Of a stretch of 64,000 nt of DNA, positions 52,766 through 62,131 are shown one piece after another. Both the position numbers and the translations under genes were made by a program. Every line of letters begins with the position of its first letter. The first letter of the stretch is position 1. The DNA is from Bacillus mobilis. Its GTDB lineage: Bacteria > Bacillota > Bacilli > Bacillales > Bacillaceae_G. Location: NCBI RefSeq assembly GCF_001884045.1, contig NZ_MACF01000105.1:44289-108288 (forward strand), read 5' to 3'. Below the pieces are notes generated by a model that was given only the letters and a program-made list of their open reading frames with translations, was not told the origin of the DNA and searched no databases.

Positions 52766-54193
52766 TTATCGCTTATTAATCTCTTCAAGTAAGATTTTGT
52801 TAACAAGCGGTGGATTTGCTTGTCCTTTTGTAGCCTTCATAATTTGACCAACTAAGAAGCCAATTGCACGGTCTTTACCGTTTTTAAAGTCTTCGATAGA
52901 TTGTTCATTGTTATCAAGAATTTCTGTTACAACTTTACGAAGTGTACCCTCGTCAGAAATTTGAACAAGACCTTTCGCTTTAACGATTTCTTCTGGGTCT
53001 CCACCTTTTTCAATTAATTCGTTAAATACTTTCTTCGCGATTTTAGAAGAAATTGTACCTTTTTCAATTAATTGAACCATTTTAGATAAACCAGCAGGCG
53101 TTAATGCAACGTCTTTTAATTCTTTTTGTTGCTTGTTTAAGTATGCAAGCACTTCACCCATTAACCAGTTTGATGTTAATTTCGCATCAGCACCGTCTGC
53201 AACAGTTGCTTCAAAGAAATCAGACATCTCTTTCGTTAATGTTAATACGTGTGCATCATAAGCCGGTAAGCCAATTTCTGCAACGTAGCGAGCTTTACGT
53301 GCATCTGGAAGTTCTGGAATCGAAGCACGAATTTCTTCTTTCCACTCATCATCAATGTAAAGTTCAACTAAGTCTGGCTCTGGGAAGTAACGGTAATCGT
53401 CAGATCCCTCTTTCACACGCATTAAGATTGTTTTCTTCGTTGCTTCATCATAACGACGTGTTTCTTGTTGGATGATACCACCAGATAACAATTCTTTCTC
53501 TTGGCGCACTTGCTCGTGCTCAAGACCTTTTTGTACGTAAGTGAATGAGTTTAAGTTTTTCAGTTCCGCTTTTGTACCGAACTTCTCTTGTCCAACAGGA
53601 CGAAGGGAAATGTTTGCATCACAACGCAAGGAACCTTCTTCCATCTTACAATCAGATACGCCAGTGTATTGAATGATTGATTTTAACTTCTCTAAGTATG
53701 CATATGCTTCTTCTGGCGTACGCATATCTGGCTCAGATACGATCTCGATTAAAGGCATACCTTGACGGTTGTAGTCTACTAATGAACCATCAGCTGTATG
53801 CGTTGATTTACCAGCATCTTCTTCTAAATGAAGACGTGTAATACCGATACGTTTCTTTTTACCGTCTACTTCGATTTCAATCCAACCATTTTCACCGATT
53901 GGCTTATCGAATTGAGAAATTTGGTAAGCTTTCGGATTATCTGGGTAGAAATAGTTTTTACGGTCAAACTTCGTTTCCGTTGCGATTTCACAGTTTAATG
54001 CCATTGCAGCTTTCATTGCAAAGTTAACTGCTTCTTTATTTAAAGTAGGAAGTACCCCTGGGTATCCTAAGTCAATTACACTTGTTTGTGTATTTGGCTC
54101 CGCTCCGAATTCTGTTGGACTCGCAGAGAAAATTTTCGAATTTGTTTTTAACTCAACGTGAACCTCTAAACCAATAATTGTTTCTAAATTCAT
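52766..54193 (-). CDS. gatB: Asp-tRNA(Asn)/Glu-tRNA(Gln) amidotransferase subunit B
   Basis: GatB of 475 residues: [20 protein letters not shown] at the start, the metal and kinase-like site in [14 protein letters not shown]-type segment ([14 protein letters not shown]), [15 protein letters not shown] and the C-terminal YqeY-like domain that holds tRNA (from about residue 330). It phosphorylates the misacylated Glu or Asp on tRNA and transfers ammonia delivered from GatA. It is the last gene of gatCAB, 14 bases after gatA. Confidence 0.97.
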   Translation of the reverse strand: MNLETIIGLEVHVELKTNSKIFSASPTEFGAEPNTQTSVIDLGYPGVLPTLNKEAVNFAMKAAMALNCEIATETKFDRKNYFYPDNPKAYQISQFDKPIGENGWIEIEVDGKKKRIGITRLHLEEDAGKSTHTADGSLVDYNRQGMPLIEIVSEPDMRTPEEAYAYLEKLKSIIQYTGVSDCKMEEGSLRCDANISLRPVGQEKFGTKAELKNLNSFTYVQKGLEHEQVRQEKELLSGGIIQQETRRYDEATKKTILMRVKEGSDDYRYFPEPDLVELYIDDEWKEEIRASIPELPDARKARYVAEIGLPAYDAHVLTLTKEMSDFFEATVADGADAKLTSNWLMGEVLAYLNKQQKELKDVALTPAGLSKMVQLIEKGTISSKIAKKVFNELIEKGGDPEEIVKAKGLVQISDEGTLRKVVTEILDNNEQSIEDFKNGKDRAIGFLVGQIMKATKGQANPPLVNKILLEEINKR

Positions 54194-54207
54194 CTATGCT
54201 CGCCTCC

Positions 54208-55665
54208 TTACAGACTTGCTTTTTTTGTATGATAGTCTGTTGCTTGCTCAAACGCATGTGCAACGCGGTAAATTGTCGCTTCATCGAAGTGTTTACCAAT
54301 GATTTGTAGACCAAGTGGCATGTTGTTAGCACCGAATCCACATGGAACAGAAATCGCTGGAACACCCGCTAAGTTTACTGGGATTGTTAAAATGTCATTT
54401 GCATACATTGTCATTGGATCATCAACTTTTTCGCCCACTTTAAATGCCGGAGTTGGCGTTGTTGGTCCAATAATAACATCGTAGTTAGCAAATACATTTT
54501 CAAAGTCATTTTTAATTAATGTACGTACTTGTTGTGCTTTCTTGTAATATGCATCATAGTAACCAGAGCTAAGTGCAAATGTACCAAGCATAATACGACG
54601 TTTTACTTCATCACCGAAACCTTCGCTACGTGTGTTTTTGTAAAGATCTAATAAATTATTTACATTATCAGAACGAACACCGTAACGTACGCCATCAAAG
54701 CGTGAAAGGTTAGCAGATGCTTCAGAAGAAGATAATAAGTAATACGTTGCTAGAGCGTATTTAGAGTGTGGAAGAGATACTTCCTCCCAAGTTGCGCCCA
54801 TACCTTCTAATACTTTTAAAGCAGCTAGTACTGACTCACGAGCTTCTTCGCCAACACCTTCTCCTAAGTATTCTTTCGGTACAGCAATACGTAAACCTTT
54901 AACGTCACCTGTTAAACCAGCTAAGTAGTTTCCTACTTCAACGTTTGCAGAAGTTGCATCCATACGGTCAATACCTGAAATAGCTTGTAATAAGTATGCA
55001 TTATCTTCTACTGTACGTGTAATCGGTCCGATTTGGTCAAGTGAAGATGCGAATGCAACTAATCCGTAACGAGATACACGTCCGTAAGTTGGTTTTAAAC
55101 CTACAACGCCGCAATATGCAGCTGGCTGACGGATAGAACCACCCGTATCAGAACCTAGAGAGAATAATACTTCTCCTGCTGCTACAGCTGCTGCAGAACC
55201 ACCACTAGATCCGCCTGGAACGTAATCTAAGTTCCATGGATTTTTCGTAGCGTAGAAACCTGAGTTTTCATTTGAAGAACCCATTGCGAACTCGTCCATA
55301 TTTAACTTACCGATTGTAACTGTGTCAGCAGCTTTTAGCTTTTGCACAACTGTTGCATCATAAATCGGATCAAAGTTTGCTAACATTTTGCTCGCACAAG
55401 TAGTACGAAGCCCGTTAGTTACAATGTTATCTTTTACACCAATTGGCATACCGAATAATAAACCATTATCTTCAGCACCAATTTTCGCGTCTAATTCTTT
55501 CGCTTTCGCGCGTGCGTTTTCTTCATCTAATGTAAGAAAAGCTTTTACGTTATCTTCAACATCCGCAATACGTTTGTAAGATTCTTCTACTAAATCCGTA
55601 ACGGAAATTTCTTTGTTGTTTAACTTCTTATGTAACTCTGATACTGAATGATCAAATAATGACAT
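54208..55665 (-). CDS. gatA: Asp-tRNA(Asn)/Glu-tRNA(Gln) amidotransferase subunit A
   Basis: GatA of 485 residues is an amidase-signature enzyme: the catalytic Lys in GMPIGVKDN near residue 79 and the Ser-cisSer pair in [17 protein letters not shown] and [13 protein letters not shown] near 154 and 178. It hydrolyses glutamine and channels ammonia to GatB. It follows gatC by 15 bases; AGGAGGGG precedes ATG 55665. Confidence 0.97.
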   Translation of the reverse strand: MSLFDHSVSELHKKLNNKEISVTDLVEESYKRIADVEDNVKAFLTLDEENARAKAKELDAKIGAEDNGLLFGMPIGVKDNIVTNGLRTTCASKMLANFDPIYDATVVQKLKAADTVTIGKLNMDEFAMGSSNENSGFYATKNPWNLDYVPGGSSGGSAAAVAAGEVLFSLGSDTGGSIRQPAAYCGVVGLKPTYGRVSRYGLVAFASSLDQIGPITRTVEDNAYLLQAISGIDRMDATSANVEVGNYLAGLTGDVKGLRIAVPKEYLGEGVGEEARESVLAALKVLEGMGATWEEVSLPHSKYALATYYLLSSSEASANLSRFDGVRYGVRSDNVNNLLDLYKNTRSEGFGDEVKRRIMLGTFALSSGYYDAYYKKAQQVRTLIKNDFENVFANYDVIIGPTTPTPAFKVGEKVDDPMTMYANDILTIPVNLAGVPAISVPCGFGANNMPLGLQIIGKHFDEATIYRVAHAFEQATDYHTKKASL

Positions 55666-55680
55666 CGAAATTCCCCTCCT

Positions 55681-55971
55681 CTATTCTAATACTGCTGGAA
55701 CACGGATTTGATTATCTTTGTGATCCGGTGCATTTTTTAATACTTCTTCGACTGGTAAACCTTTTTCTGGTACATCTTCACGCATAACATTTTTCATAGT
55801 TAATACATGAGTTGTTGGTTTTACATCAGTTGTATCTAATTCATTTAACTGTTCTGCAAATGTAACAATTGCATCTAGTTGTTTTTGAAATTTTTCAGCT
55901 TCTTGATCAGTAATTGCAAGACGTGCTAAATGTGCTACGTGCTTTACATTCTCAACGGAAATTCTTGACAC
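55681..55971 (-). CDS. gatC: Asp-tRNA(Asn)/Glu-tRNA(Gln) amidotransferase subunit C
   Basis: The 96-residue GatC wraps and stabilises GatA-Gat[25 protein letters not shown] at the N-terminus, [12 protein letters not shown] in the middle, and [34 protein letters not shown] at the end are all typical. First gene of the gatCAB operon, needed for Gln-tRNA formation because bacilli lack glutaminyl-tRNA synthetase. Confidence 0.97.
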
Positions 55972-56080
55972 GGCTAGGCCACCTCCATAATATATCGTTC
56001 AATCTACAATACTATTGATGATACCAAATTTTCAGTACTTCAAGCAAGTCAACACACGACACTTACTGCATTTTTACATA

Positions 56081-56108
56081 AAAAAAGAAAGGCGAATGCC
56101 TTTCTTTA
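56081..56108. terminator. Terminator of the YiaA/B-like gene
   Basis: AAAGAAAGGC/GCCTTTCTTT with a four-base loop and A-run on the left (T-run for the minus strand). Confidence 0.85.
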
Positions 56109-56112
56109 CGAT

Positions 56113-56349
56113 TTACTCTTTATCTAACGGTTTATTTTTCGGAAATCTCTCGTTATCTTCTTCATTATCACGAATTGTTTTTTGTAATACAAAACAAGAC
56201 ATCGTTAAAAATAATGTTCCAATTAAATAATATCCTTTTACACTAAGCGTTTCATCTAACGTATAAATTCCAATTAGCATACCTGAAAGCGCGCAAACAA
56301 ATGAAGTCCATGCTAAAAACGTGAACGCTTGCGTATTACGTCTTCTCAT
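56113..56349 (-). CDS. YiaA/B-like two-helix membrane protein
   Basis: A 78-residue membrane protein with two hairpin helices, FTFLAWTSFVCALSGMLIGIY and GYYLIGTLFLTMSCFVLQKTI, the second followed by an acidic/basic tail. This fits the yiaA/B two-helix domain (PF05360), of unknown function. ATG 56349 has GGGGGA 6 bases upstream and is preferred over a longer frame from 56379. Confidence 0.75.
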   Translation of the reverse strand: MRRRNTQAFTFLAWTSFVCALSGMLIGIYTLDETLSVKGYYLIGTLFLTMSCFVLQKTIRDNEEDNERFPKNKPLDKE

Positions 56350-56409
56350 CGTTCTCCCCCTCGTTAGCTGTACATCCATTATAGATAAGTATATTTACCA
56401 TGATGGATT

Positions 56410-56565
56410 TTTATCCCACTTTAATGGGCAGTAAGACCCCCACCACAAAATTCAGCGAAAGCAAAGAAGTTAGGTGGGGGATCAACTGCCCATAAAAGTC
56501 CGATTGGTTCAACTAATAATCAGTGGGGATGAAGAAAACCCCCACTGATTAAAGTTTCACTTTAT
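56410..56565 (-). mobile_element. bcr1-type repeat element, copy 2
   Basis: A 156-bp element bounded by TTTAT at 56410-56414 and 56561-56565, the reverse complement of the copy at 39842-39998 with about 95% identity. It contains the same CCCCCACTGATT and GTGGGGG hairpin arms. It is inserted between the YiaA/B-like gene and the marR promoter. Confidence 0.78.
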
Positions 56566-56657
56566 GTAAATTCTAGTTTTATATTTATAAATCTACCATA
56601 AAACAATACTATTTTAAAGTTAGTTTTCTGGCTAATCTGAAAAAACAGTTAAAATCA

Positions 56658-56686
56658 TTGACATTTATTTCTATTCTACATAAAAT
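56658..56686 (+). promoter_or_regulatory. Promoter of the marR-arsA operon
   Basis: TTGACA, a 17-base spacer and TAAAAT. The palindrome at 56695-56715 covers the expected start site. Confidence 0.75.
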
Positions 56687-56694
56687 AAAAATAA

Positions 56695-56715
56695 ATATTA
56701 CGAACCTCGAAATAT
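56695..56715 (+). promoter_or_regulatory. MarR operator candidate 1
   Basis: ATATTACGA-N3-TCGAAATAT is a 9-3-9 inverted repeat with one mismatch, 8 bases after the -10 box and 16 bases before the marR start. A matching site lies at 57243-57263. Confidence 0.65.
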
Positions 56716-56731
56716 ACGGGAGTGGAATTAA

Positions 56732-57214
56732 TTGTTGCAATACGAACATTTTTTAGACTTACTGCTAGATAACGCCAAGAAGCTTTTCTATCCTGAGGAA
56801 TGGGTAAGCCTAGATTTAACACTTTCTAAAACAGAAGTATTTTGTTTACTTTGGATGGAGCGAAATACAGATATTACAATGACAAAAATCGCTGACCTTC
56901 TTGATATACCAATGAGTACAACGACGGGTGTTGTAAATCGCCTTGTAAAAAAGGGATATATCGAAAGGTATCGTGATGAAAATGACCGACGCATTGTATT
57001 AATTCATTTAACAGAAAACGGCGTAATGCTCGTTCAAGAAGTAAAACAAAATGCAGCCCATTACTTTAGCCTAGTGACAGAAGCATTATCAGAAGAAGAA
57101 AAAGCATTCTTACTACAAATCTTCCAAAAGATTATGAACCACATTGCTACGTCACAGCAAAAAACAGAAGAAAATGTTTCTACACCTAAAATGAAAAACA
57201 TTCCGATTGAATAA
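56732..57214 (+). CDS. MarR-family transcriptional regulator
   Basis: The 160-residue regulator has the winged-helix core ITMTKIADLLDIPMSTTTGVVNRLVKKGYIERYRDENDRRIVLIHLTENG (residues about 50-98), including the DERDRR-type wing as DENDRR. It has no reactive cysteine at the OhrR position. TTG 56732 (or 56735) follows GGGAGTGG. Two near-identical palindromes flank the gene, so autoregulation and control of the downstream ATPase are likely. The ligand is unknown. Confidence 0.85.
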   Translation: MLQYEHFLDLLLDNAKKLFYPEEWVSLDLTLSKTEVFCLLWMERNTDITMTKIADLLDIPMSTTTGVVNRLVKKGYIERYRDENDRRIVLIHLTENGVMLVQEVKQNAAHYFSLVTEALSEEEKAFLLQIFQKIMNHIATSQQKTEENVSTPKMKNIPIE

Positions 57215-57235
57215 AACCCTACTAGGGTTTTTATT
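57213..57235 (+). terminator. Weak terminator after marR
   Basis: AAACCCT/AGGGTTT followed by TTATT; it may partly separate marR from arsA transcription. Confidence 0.55.
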
Positions 57236-57242
57236 CAAAAAA

Positions 57243-57263
57243 ATATTTCGTAACTCGTAATAT
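57243..57263 (+). promoter_or_regulatory. MarR operator candidate 2
   Basis: ATATTTCGT-N3-TCGTAATAT has the same 9-3-9 layout as the site at 56695-56715, read from the other strand, and lies 27 bases before the arsA start. Confidence 0.6.
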
Positions 57264-57289
57264 CCGACACTCGAAATAAAGGGGATAGA

Positions 57290-58471
57290 ATGATGAGAAT
57301 TATTTTGTATACAGGTAAAGGCGGCGTAGGAAAAACTAGCATTTCAGCAGCAACAGCACTTCAAAGCGCAAAACAAGGATTAAAAACATTAGTAATGAGC
57401 ACAGACCCAGCCCATAGTTTAGGAGACTCATTTGGTATAAAGTTATCTTCTGAGCCACTAGAAATTCGTGAAAATTTGTGGGCACAAGAAATTAATACGA
57501 TTTATGAGATGGAAAAAGGCTGGGGAAAATTACAGAAATATATTACACTACTCTTCACTTCCAAAGCAGCTGATGATATTACAACAGAAGAGTTAACGAT
57601 GTTTCCTGGTATGGAAGATTTAATTAGCTTACTCCGCGTACTCGATTATTATAAACAAAACACATATGATGTTATTATCATTGATTGTGCTCCAACAGGA
57701 GAAACATTAGCAATGCTCAGCTTTCCAGACATGCTTGGCTGGTGGATGGAAAAACTCTTTCCTATTAAAAGAAAAGTTTTAAAAGTTGTTCGCCCTGTAG
57801 CTCAACCACTTCTTGGTGTCCCCCTTCCAACCGATGATATTATGGACGAATTAACAAATACACTTGAACAGCTTGGAGAAATGAGAGATATTTTATCAAA
57901 CCGAGACGTAACAAGTATCCGCATCGTTGTAAATCCCGAAAAAATGGTCATTAAAGAGGCTCAGCGTAGCTTCACGTATTTAAATTTATACAATTATAAC
58001 GTAGATACGATTATGATTAACCGCGTCATCCCTAACACTGTCACCGATCCTTATTTTCAAGCTTGGAAAGATACGCAAAAGAAATATAAAACATTAATTC
58101 AAAATAGTTTTGATCCGCTTCCTATTTACGAAGCTCCAATGTTTGAACAAGAAGTTGTTGGTTTGTCTATGTTAGAGCGTGTAGGAGATGCTTTATTTAA
58201 ATTAGATTTTTCTCCTACGGAAGTGAAATTTAACGGTCGTACTCAATATGTAAAAAAAGATGGTGATGAATATATTTTTGTACTATCCCTTCCCTTCTCA
58301 AATAAAAGTGAACTTTCACTAAATCAAAAAGGTGATGAGCTTATCATTCGTGCTGGTTCTGTTAAACGGAACATCACATTACCCAAAACGTTAACACACC
58401 TTTCTATTCAAGGAGCAAAATTCGAGGATGATGTACTAAACATTCGATTTGGAGGTGTAGTGCATGCGTGA
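57290..58471 (+). CDS. ArsA/Get3-family ATPase with HSP20-like C-terminus
   Basis: The 393-residue protein has the deviant Walker A TGKGGVGKTSISAA at residues 8-21, the switch I region STDPAHSLGDSFG, and DVIIIDCAPTGETL. The last 80 residues (GRTQYVKKDGDEYIFVLSLPF...LNIRFGG) form a small beta domain, the ArsA_HSP20 module. There is a single ATPase unit, so it would dimerise like Get3. Bacterial members of this kind are not shown to export arsenite; a role in membrane or client-protein handling is possible. Likely controlled by the MarR protein. Confidence 0.85.
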   Translation: MMRIILYTGKGGVGKTSISAATALQSAKQGLKTLVMSTDPAHSLGDSFGIKLSSEPLEIRENLWAQEINTIYEMEKGWGKLQKYITLLFTSKAADDITTEELTMFPGMEDLISLLRVLDYYKQNTYDVIIIDCAPTGETLAMLSFPDMLGWWMEKLFPIKRKVLKVVRPVAQPLLGVPLPTDDIMDELTNTLEQLGEMRDILSNRDVTSIRIVVNPEKMVIKEAQRSFTYLNLYNYNVDTIMINRVIPNTVTDPYFQAWKDTQKKYKTLIQNSFDPLPIYEAPMFEQEVVGLSMLERVGDALFKLDFSPTEVKFNGRTQYVKKDGDEYIFVLSLPFSNKSELSLNQKGDELIIRAGSVKRNITLPKTLTHLSIQGAKFEDDVLNIRFGGVVHA

Positions 58472-58655
58472 GGAATTACTAAGGAAGATAATTCATGCAA
58501 AAATAAAAGTCGGTATGAATATATTAGAAGAATTACCCGCCCCAATCCAGCAATCAGCTAAGCAAATGCTAAATATTTTACAAGAGGAGCTAGCTGCCTA
58601 TCCGAAAGAACGAGAGCACCAAGAAGATGATTTAAAAAGTATTATAATTGAATGA
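58464..58655 (+). CDS. Small helical protein coupled to the ArsA-type ATPase
   Basis: The 63-residue protein is helical and charged (IIHAKIKVGMNILEELPAPIQQSAKQML then an acidic tail) with no cysteines or membrane span. Its ATG overlaps the last eight bases of the ATPase gene, with GGAGG inside that gene, so the two are translated together. It may be a partner or adaptor of the ATPase. Not recognised. Confidence 0.65.
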   Translation: MREELLRKIIHAKIKVGMNILEELPAPIQQSAKQMLNILQEELAAYPKEREHQEDDLKSIIIE

Positions 58656-58713
58656 ATATCTCTGGATAGAAGGCCTTTCTAGGCTTTCTATCTCCATATT
58701 GGAGTGATATAAG

Positions 58714-59184
58714 TTGTTGAAAAAACATTCCACTATTATGCTTTGGATTATTCCCTTGTTATTTTTCATTCATAACCTTGAAGAATCTTTCCAAATGCCG
58801 CAATATCTTGCTAATCAATTTTCAATTCATTTTATAACAAGCCAGCAATTTTTCATTGCCATTTCCGCATTAACAATCTTTATATTACTTATCGTCTTTC
58901 TATATCAACTAAACTTCTTGTCTTCTATATACTGGGTTATTTTTATACTGGGGGCTATATTCTTCAACTCTGTTCAACATATTATTTTGTTTTTCATATA
59001 TCGTTCGTATAATCCTGGCGTAATATCAGCAGTTTTCATTATGATCTTTTCTATTTTCTTTTTTTCATTCGAAAAACACCTCATGCATAAAAAACAATTC
59101 ATAATTACACTCATTTTCAGCTTATTTTCTTATCCTATTATAATTTGGATTACCTTACTATTTGCTAGCTGCTTTCATCCATAA
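58714..59184 (+). CDS. HXXEE-domain membrane protein
   Basis: The 156-residue protein has five hydrophobic segments. The first contains FFIHNLEESFQMP, the HxxEE motif, and the third FNSVQHIILFF, giving the conserved polar residues of the HXXEE family (PF13787). The function of this family is unknown; conserved His and Glu suggest a metal site in the membrane. TTG 58714 follows GGAG by 9 bases; TTG 58717 is possible. A hairpin at about 58664-58695 separates it from the ATPase operon. Confidence 0.7.
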   Translation: MLKKHSTIMLWIIPLLFFIHNLEESFQMPQYLANQFSIHFITSQQFFIAISALTIFILLIVFLYQLNFLSSIYWVIFILGAIFFNSVQHIILFFIYRSYNPGVISAVFIMIFSIFFFSFEKHLMHKKQFIITLIFSLFSYPIIIWITLLFASCFHP

Positions 59185-59211
59185 AAAAAGACCAGGAAAA
59201 CTCCTGGTCCA
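59182..59211. terminator. Terminator after the HXXEE gene
   Basis: GACCAGGA/TCCTGGTC with an A-run before it. As no T-run follows, it would act best for minus-strand transcription. Confidence 0.6.
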
Positions 59212-59216
59212 TCACT

Positions 59217-59290
59217 CTACTTAACAAACATTGGATTCTACGTTATACAGAATTGGAAGGTACAGAATTAGGGTTTTGTTTGTTAAGTAG
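59217..59290. repeat. 13-bp inverted repeat in the metQ 3' region
   Basis: CTACTTAACAAAC and GTTTGTTAAGTAG are exact complements separated by 48 bases containing related TTGGATTCTA and AGAATTAGGG pieces. A second fold, TAACAG/CTGTTA (about 59309-59333), follows. This looks like an unclassified short repeat element. Confidence 0.5.
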
Positions 59291-59351
59291 ATTATATGTT
59301 GAACGAGCTAACAGCGGAGGGGTTCCTACTGTTAATCGTTAAACCCAATAA

Positions 59352-60206
59352 TTATTTTACGATTTTTTCAAGCTCATCAAGCGAAAGATCTACTGAAATG
59401 GAACCATCATTTGTTTCTTTCTTAATTGCATCTGTTACTTCTTTTGAATGATAGAGTTCAATTACTTTTTTCAGTGTTGGATCATCTTTATCTTTCGTAC
59501 GAGCTGCAAAAATATTAATATATGGCTTCGCATTTTCATTCTTTGGATCTTCTAAGAAAATTGGATCCTTCGCTGGATCTAATCCAGCTTGACCAGCAAC
59601 ACCGTTATTAATAACTGAAGCTGCAACATCTTTTAATACACGAGGTGTTTGCTGTGCGATAACCGGTGTAATTTTTAACTTCTTCGGATTTTCAGCAATG
59701 CCGCTTGGATCTCCGAATAAGCCAAAGTCTTTCTTAAGCTTTAATAAACCTGCTGCATCAAGAAGTTTTAATGCACGAGCTTGGTTCGTTGGATCATTTG
59801 GAATCGCAATTTCTGAACCATCTGGAATTTCATTTGCCTTCTTATATTTTTCAGAGTATAAGCCCATTGGTGCAATTTGCGTTGTACCGACAGCTGTAAT
59901 ATCTAACTTATGCTCTTTTTTAAATTGCTCTAAGAAAGCAACGTGCTGGAATGAGTTTAGTTCAATATCTCCATCAGCTAACGCTTTATTTGGCGTCGTG
60001 TAATCAGAGAACTCAACCAGTTTAATTTTAATTCCTTCTTTTTCAGCTTTTCTTTTCAAAATTTCCCAAGCGTCTCCATCCGTTCCAGTTACACCGACGC
60101 GAACTACTTTCTCTTTCGCTCCTGCCCCAGTATCCCCACTTGAACAGCCGCTTAATGCTGAAATCCCTACAATTGTTGATAATGCAAATGCTAAAATTTT
60201 CTTCAT
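59352..60206 (-). CDS. metQ: Methionine-binding lipoprotein MetQ
   Basis: The 284-residue NlpA-family lipoprotein has lipobox ALSGC (Cys21) and the usual VRVGVTGTDGDAWEILKRKAEKEG, LVEFSDYTTPNKALADGDIELNSFQH and IAIPNDPTNQARALKLL segments. It binds methionine outside the cell and passes it to MetNP. Last gene of the S-box-controlled metNPQ operon, 21 bases after the permease gene. Confidence 0.95.
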   Translation of the reverse strand: MKKILAFALSTIVGISALSGCSSGDTGAGAKEKVVRVGVTGTDGDAWEILKRKAEKEGIKIKLVEFSDYTTPNKALADGDIELNSFQHVAFLEQFKKEHKLDITAVGTTQIAPMGLYSEKYKKANEIPDGSEIAIPNDPTNQARALKLLDAAGLLKLKKDFGLFGDPSGIAENPKKLKITPVIAQQTPRVLKDVAASVINNGVAGQAGLDPAKDPIFLEDPKNENAKPYINIFAARTKDKDDPTLKKVIELYHSKEVTDAIKKETNDGSISVDLSLDELEKIVK

Positions 60207-60227
60207 TTTCTTTTCCCCTCTTCCTTT

Positions 60228-60893
60228 TTATGATCTGCGTAAAAAGACTTTCGCAAAGTAGTTTCCTAAGTTCTGAGCTACCTGTACGAGAATAATAAGT
60301 AAAACGACCGTTACGAACATAACTGATGTATCAAAACGTTGATAACCATATGTCATTGCTAAGTCACCAAGACCGCCACCACCGACAAGCCCAGCAACTG
60401 CAGAAAATTCAATTAAACCAACTGTCATAAATGTAACCCCTAAGATCAATGGTGCTAACGCTTCTGGTACAAGAATTTCAAAAACAATTCTAATTGGTGA
60501 AGCCCCCATTGCTTGAGCTGCTTCAATGACTCCCTTTGGAACTGAAACAAGATTTGTTTCAACCATTCTAGCAATACCGATTGATGCAACTAACGTCATC
60601 GGAAAGATTGCTGCTGCTGTTCCAATCGTCGTTCCGATAACACTTCTTGTTAGTGGGCTTAAAGCTACTAAAAAGATAATAAATGGAACCGGGCGAATTG
60701 TGTTAATAATGATATTAAGAATAGAAAAGACCCATTTGTTTTCTAAAAAGTTTCCTTTTCTCGTTACATACAACAGTAAACCTAGAGGTATACCAAGAAT
60801 TGTGGCGAATATAAGGGTTACAATTACCATTAAGAGGGTATCCCCCGTCGCATCTACTATGCGGGGCCAAAATATACTCCAATCAACTCGCAT
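60228..60893 (-). CDS. metP: Methionine ABC transporter permease
   Basis: The 221-residue permease has five membrane spans and the ATPase-coupling EAA loop as GVIEAAQAMGASPIRIVFEILVPEALAPLILG, with the early PVPFIIFLVALSPLTR. It forms a homodimeric channel for methionine. Its start overlaps the end of metN by 11 bases, so the two are coupled. Confidence 0.95.
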   Translation of the reverse strand: MRVDWSIFWPRIVDATGDTLLMVIVTLIFATILGIPLGLLLYVTRKGNFLENKWVFSILNIIINTIRPVPFIIFLVALSPLTRSVIGTTIGTAAAIFPMTLVASIGIARMVETNLVSVPKGVIEAAQAMGASPIRIVFEILVPEALAPLILGVTFMTVGLIEFSAVAGLVGGGGLGDLAMTYGYQRFDTSVMFVTVVLLIILVQVAQNLGNYFAKVFLRRS

Positions 60894-61902
60894 GAGCTTC
60901 TACCTCCTTCAGCTGCACTTGCAGTCGTAGATGTTGTAATGCTTTTTGAATTTCCTTCTGTTCACCTTGCAATTCTACAAGAAGATTTCCAAATAGCACA
61001 TTTTGAAGTTCAATAATATTTCCATACAGTACGTTTACATCGACGTTATAATTTTTCGCGATATATGATAGTACTGGCTGCCCTGTCTCTTCACCCGTAA
61101 ATGTTAAGCGATAAATCTGTCCACCATTTTGAATTTTACCTAGAACACTTTCCGGTAAATGATCATTAATAATAGAGCGTACAAAGTTTTGAGTCGTCTT
61201 TGTTTTCGGTTGTGTGAAAACGTCAAACAGTTTTCCTTCTTCAATAACTTTTCCCTTCTCCATTACAGCTACACGGTGACAAATTTCCTTCACAACATGC
61301 ATTTCATGTGTAATGAGTAGAATTGTTACATTATATTCTCGATTTACTTTCTTTAATAAGTTTAATATCTCTGTCGTTGTTTCTGGATCTAAAGCTGATG
61401 TTGCCTCATCACATATAAGGATATCCGGTGATGTTGCAAGTGCTCTTGCAATACCAACCCGCTGCTTTTGTCCACCTGATAGTTGCTCTGGATAATAGTT
61501 TGCTTTATCTTCTAACCCTACAAACTTCAACAGTTCATTTACTCTTTCTTTTATCTCATTCTTTGGTACTTTCGCTAATTTTAATGGATAAGCAATATTC
61601 CCAAACACTGTTCTTGAATTAAATAAATTAAAACTTTGAAAAATCATCCCGATTCTTTGTCTTAGCTTCCGTAATTCTTTCGTCGATAATGATGTAATAT
61701 CTTTATCATCTATTGAAATCGTTCCCGCTGTTGGTCTCTCTAACATATTTACTAATCGTAACAATGTACTCTTTCCAGCGCCACTAAAACCGATAATACC
61801 GAAAATTTCGCCCTTCTCAATTGATAAAGTTACATCTTCCACCGCATGAACAGATTGCCCACCTGATTCATATACTTTACTTACATTGTTAAAAGAAATC
61901 AT
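60883..61902 (-). CDS. metN: Methionine ABC transporter ATPase
   Basis: The 339-residue ATPase has Walker A GFSGAGKST, Q-loop FQSFNLF, signature LSGGQKQRVGIARAL, Walker B ILICDEATSALD and the switch His in LLITHE. The C-terminal 90 residues form the NIL domain that senses methionine and inhibits transport. ATG 61902 follows GGAGGGGG; a longer frame runs into the riboswitch terminator and is not real. Confidence 0.96.
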   Translation of the reverse strand: MISFNNVSKVYESGGQSVHAVEDVTLSIEKGEIFGIIGFSGAGKSTLLRLVNMLERPTAGTISIDDKDITSLSTKELRKLRQRIGMIFQSFNLFNSRTVFGNIAYPLKLAKVPKNEIKERVNELLKFVGLEDKANYYPEQLSGGQKQRVGIARALATSPDILICDEATSALDPETTTEILNLLKKVNREYNVTILLITHEMHVVKEICHRVAVMEKGKVIEEGKLFDVFTQPKTKTTQNFVRSIINDHLPESVLGKIQNGGQIYRLTFTGEETGQPVLSYIAKNYNVDVNVLYGNIIELQNVLFGNLLVELQGEQKEIQKALQHLRLQVQLKEVEAHAS

Positions 61903-61955
61903 TTTTCCCCCTCCTATATGCTGTAAAAACTTGAAGTAGAGCTTTCGAGGTAAAA

Positions 61956-62005
61956 TAAAAAGTGCTCTCCTTCTTATCAACCATAAAGATAAGAAGGAGA
62001 GCACT
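61956..62005 (-). terminator. S-box terminator of metNPQ
   Basis: AGTGCTCTCCTTCTTATC and its exact complement form an 18-bp stem; on the minus strand the T-run follows. Confidence 0.93.
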
Positions 62006-62017
62006 TATATGTACTCG

Positions 62018-62131
62018 TTCACATCTTCTCATCTTCCAAGCCTTTCATAGGCTTGCTGGAGTTAGCACGGTATTAAAAAACCCGTTGCTGAGGTATCGTA
62101 GGGCCAGTCCCTCCACCTCTCTGGATAAGAA
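62018..62131 (-). promoter_or_regulatory. SAM-I (S-box) riboswitch of metNPQ
   Basis: On the minus strand: CTTATCCAGAGAGGTGGAGG then GACTGGCCC, ACCTCAGCAAC, a variable hairpin, GTGCTAACTCC and a closing GATGAGAAG. Followed by a terminator and then metN. Confidence 0.94.

Noticed and set aside
57290-58471. Arsenic resistance operon
   Set aside because: No arsB, arsD or arsR-type regulator; the ATPase is single-domain with an HSP20-like tail and sits behind a MarR gene.
60883-62004. Longer MetN from 62004
   Set aside because: The extra N-terminus is encoded by the S-box terminator stem; ATG 61902 has a strong ribosome site.
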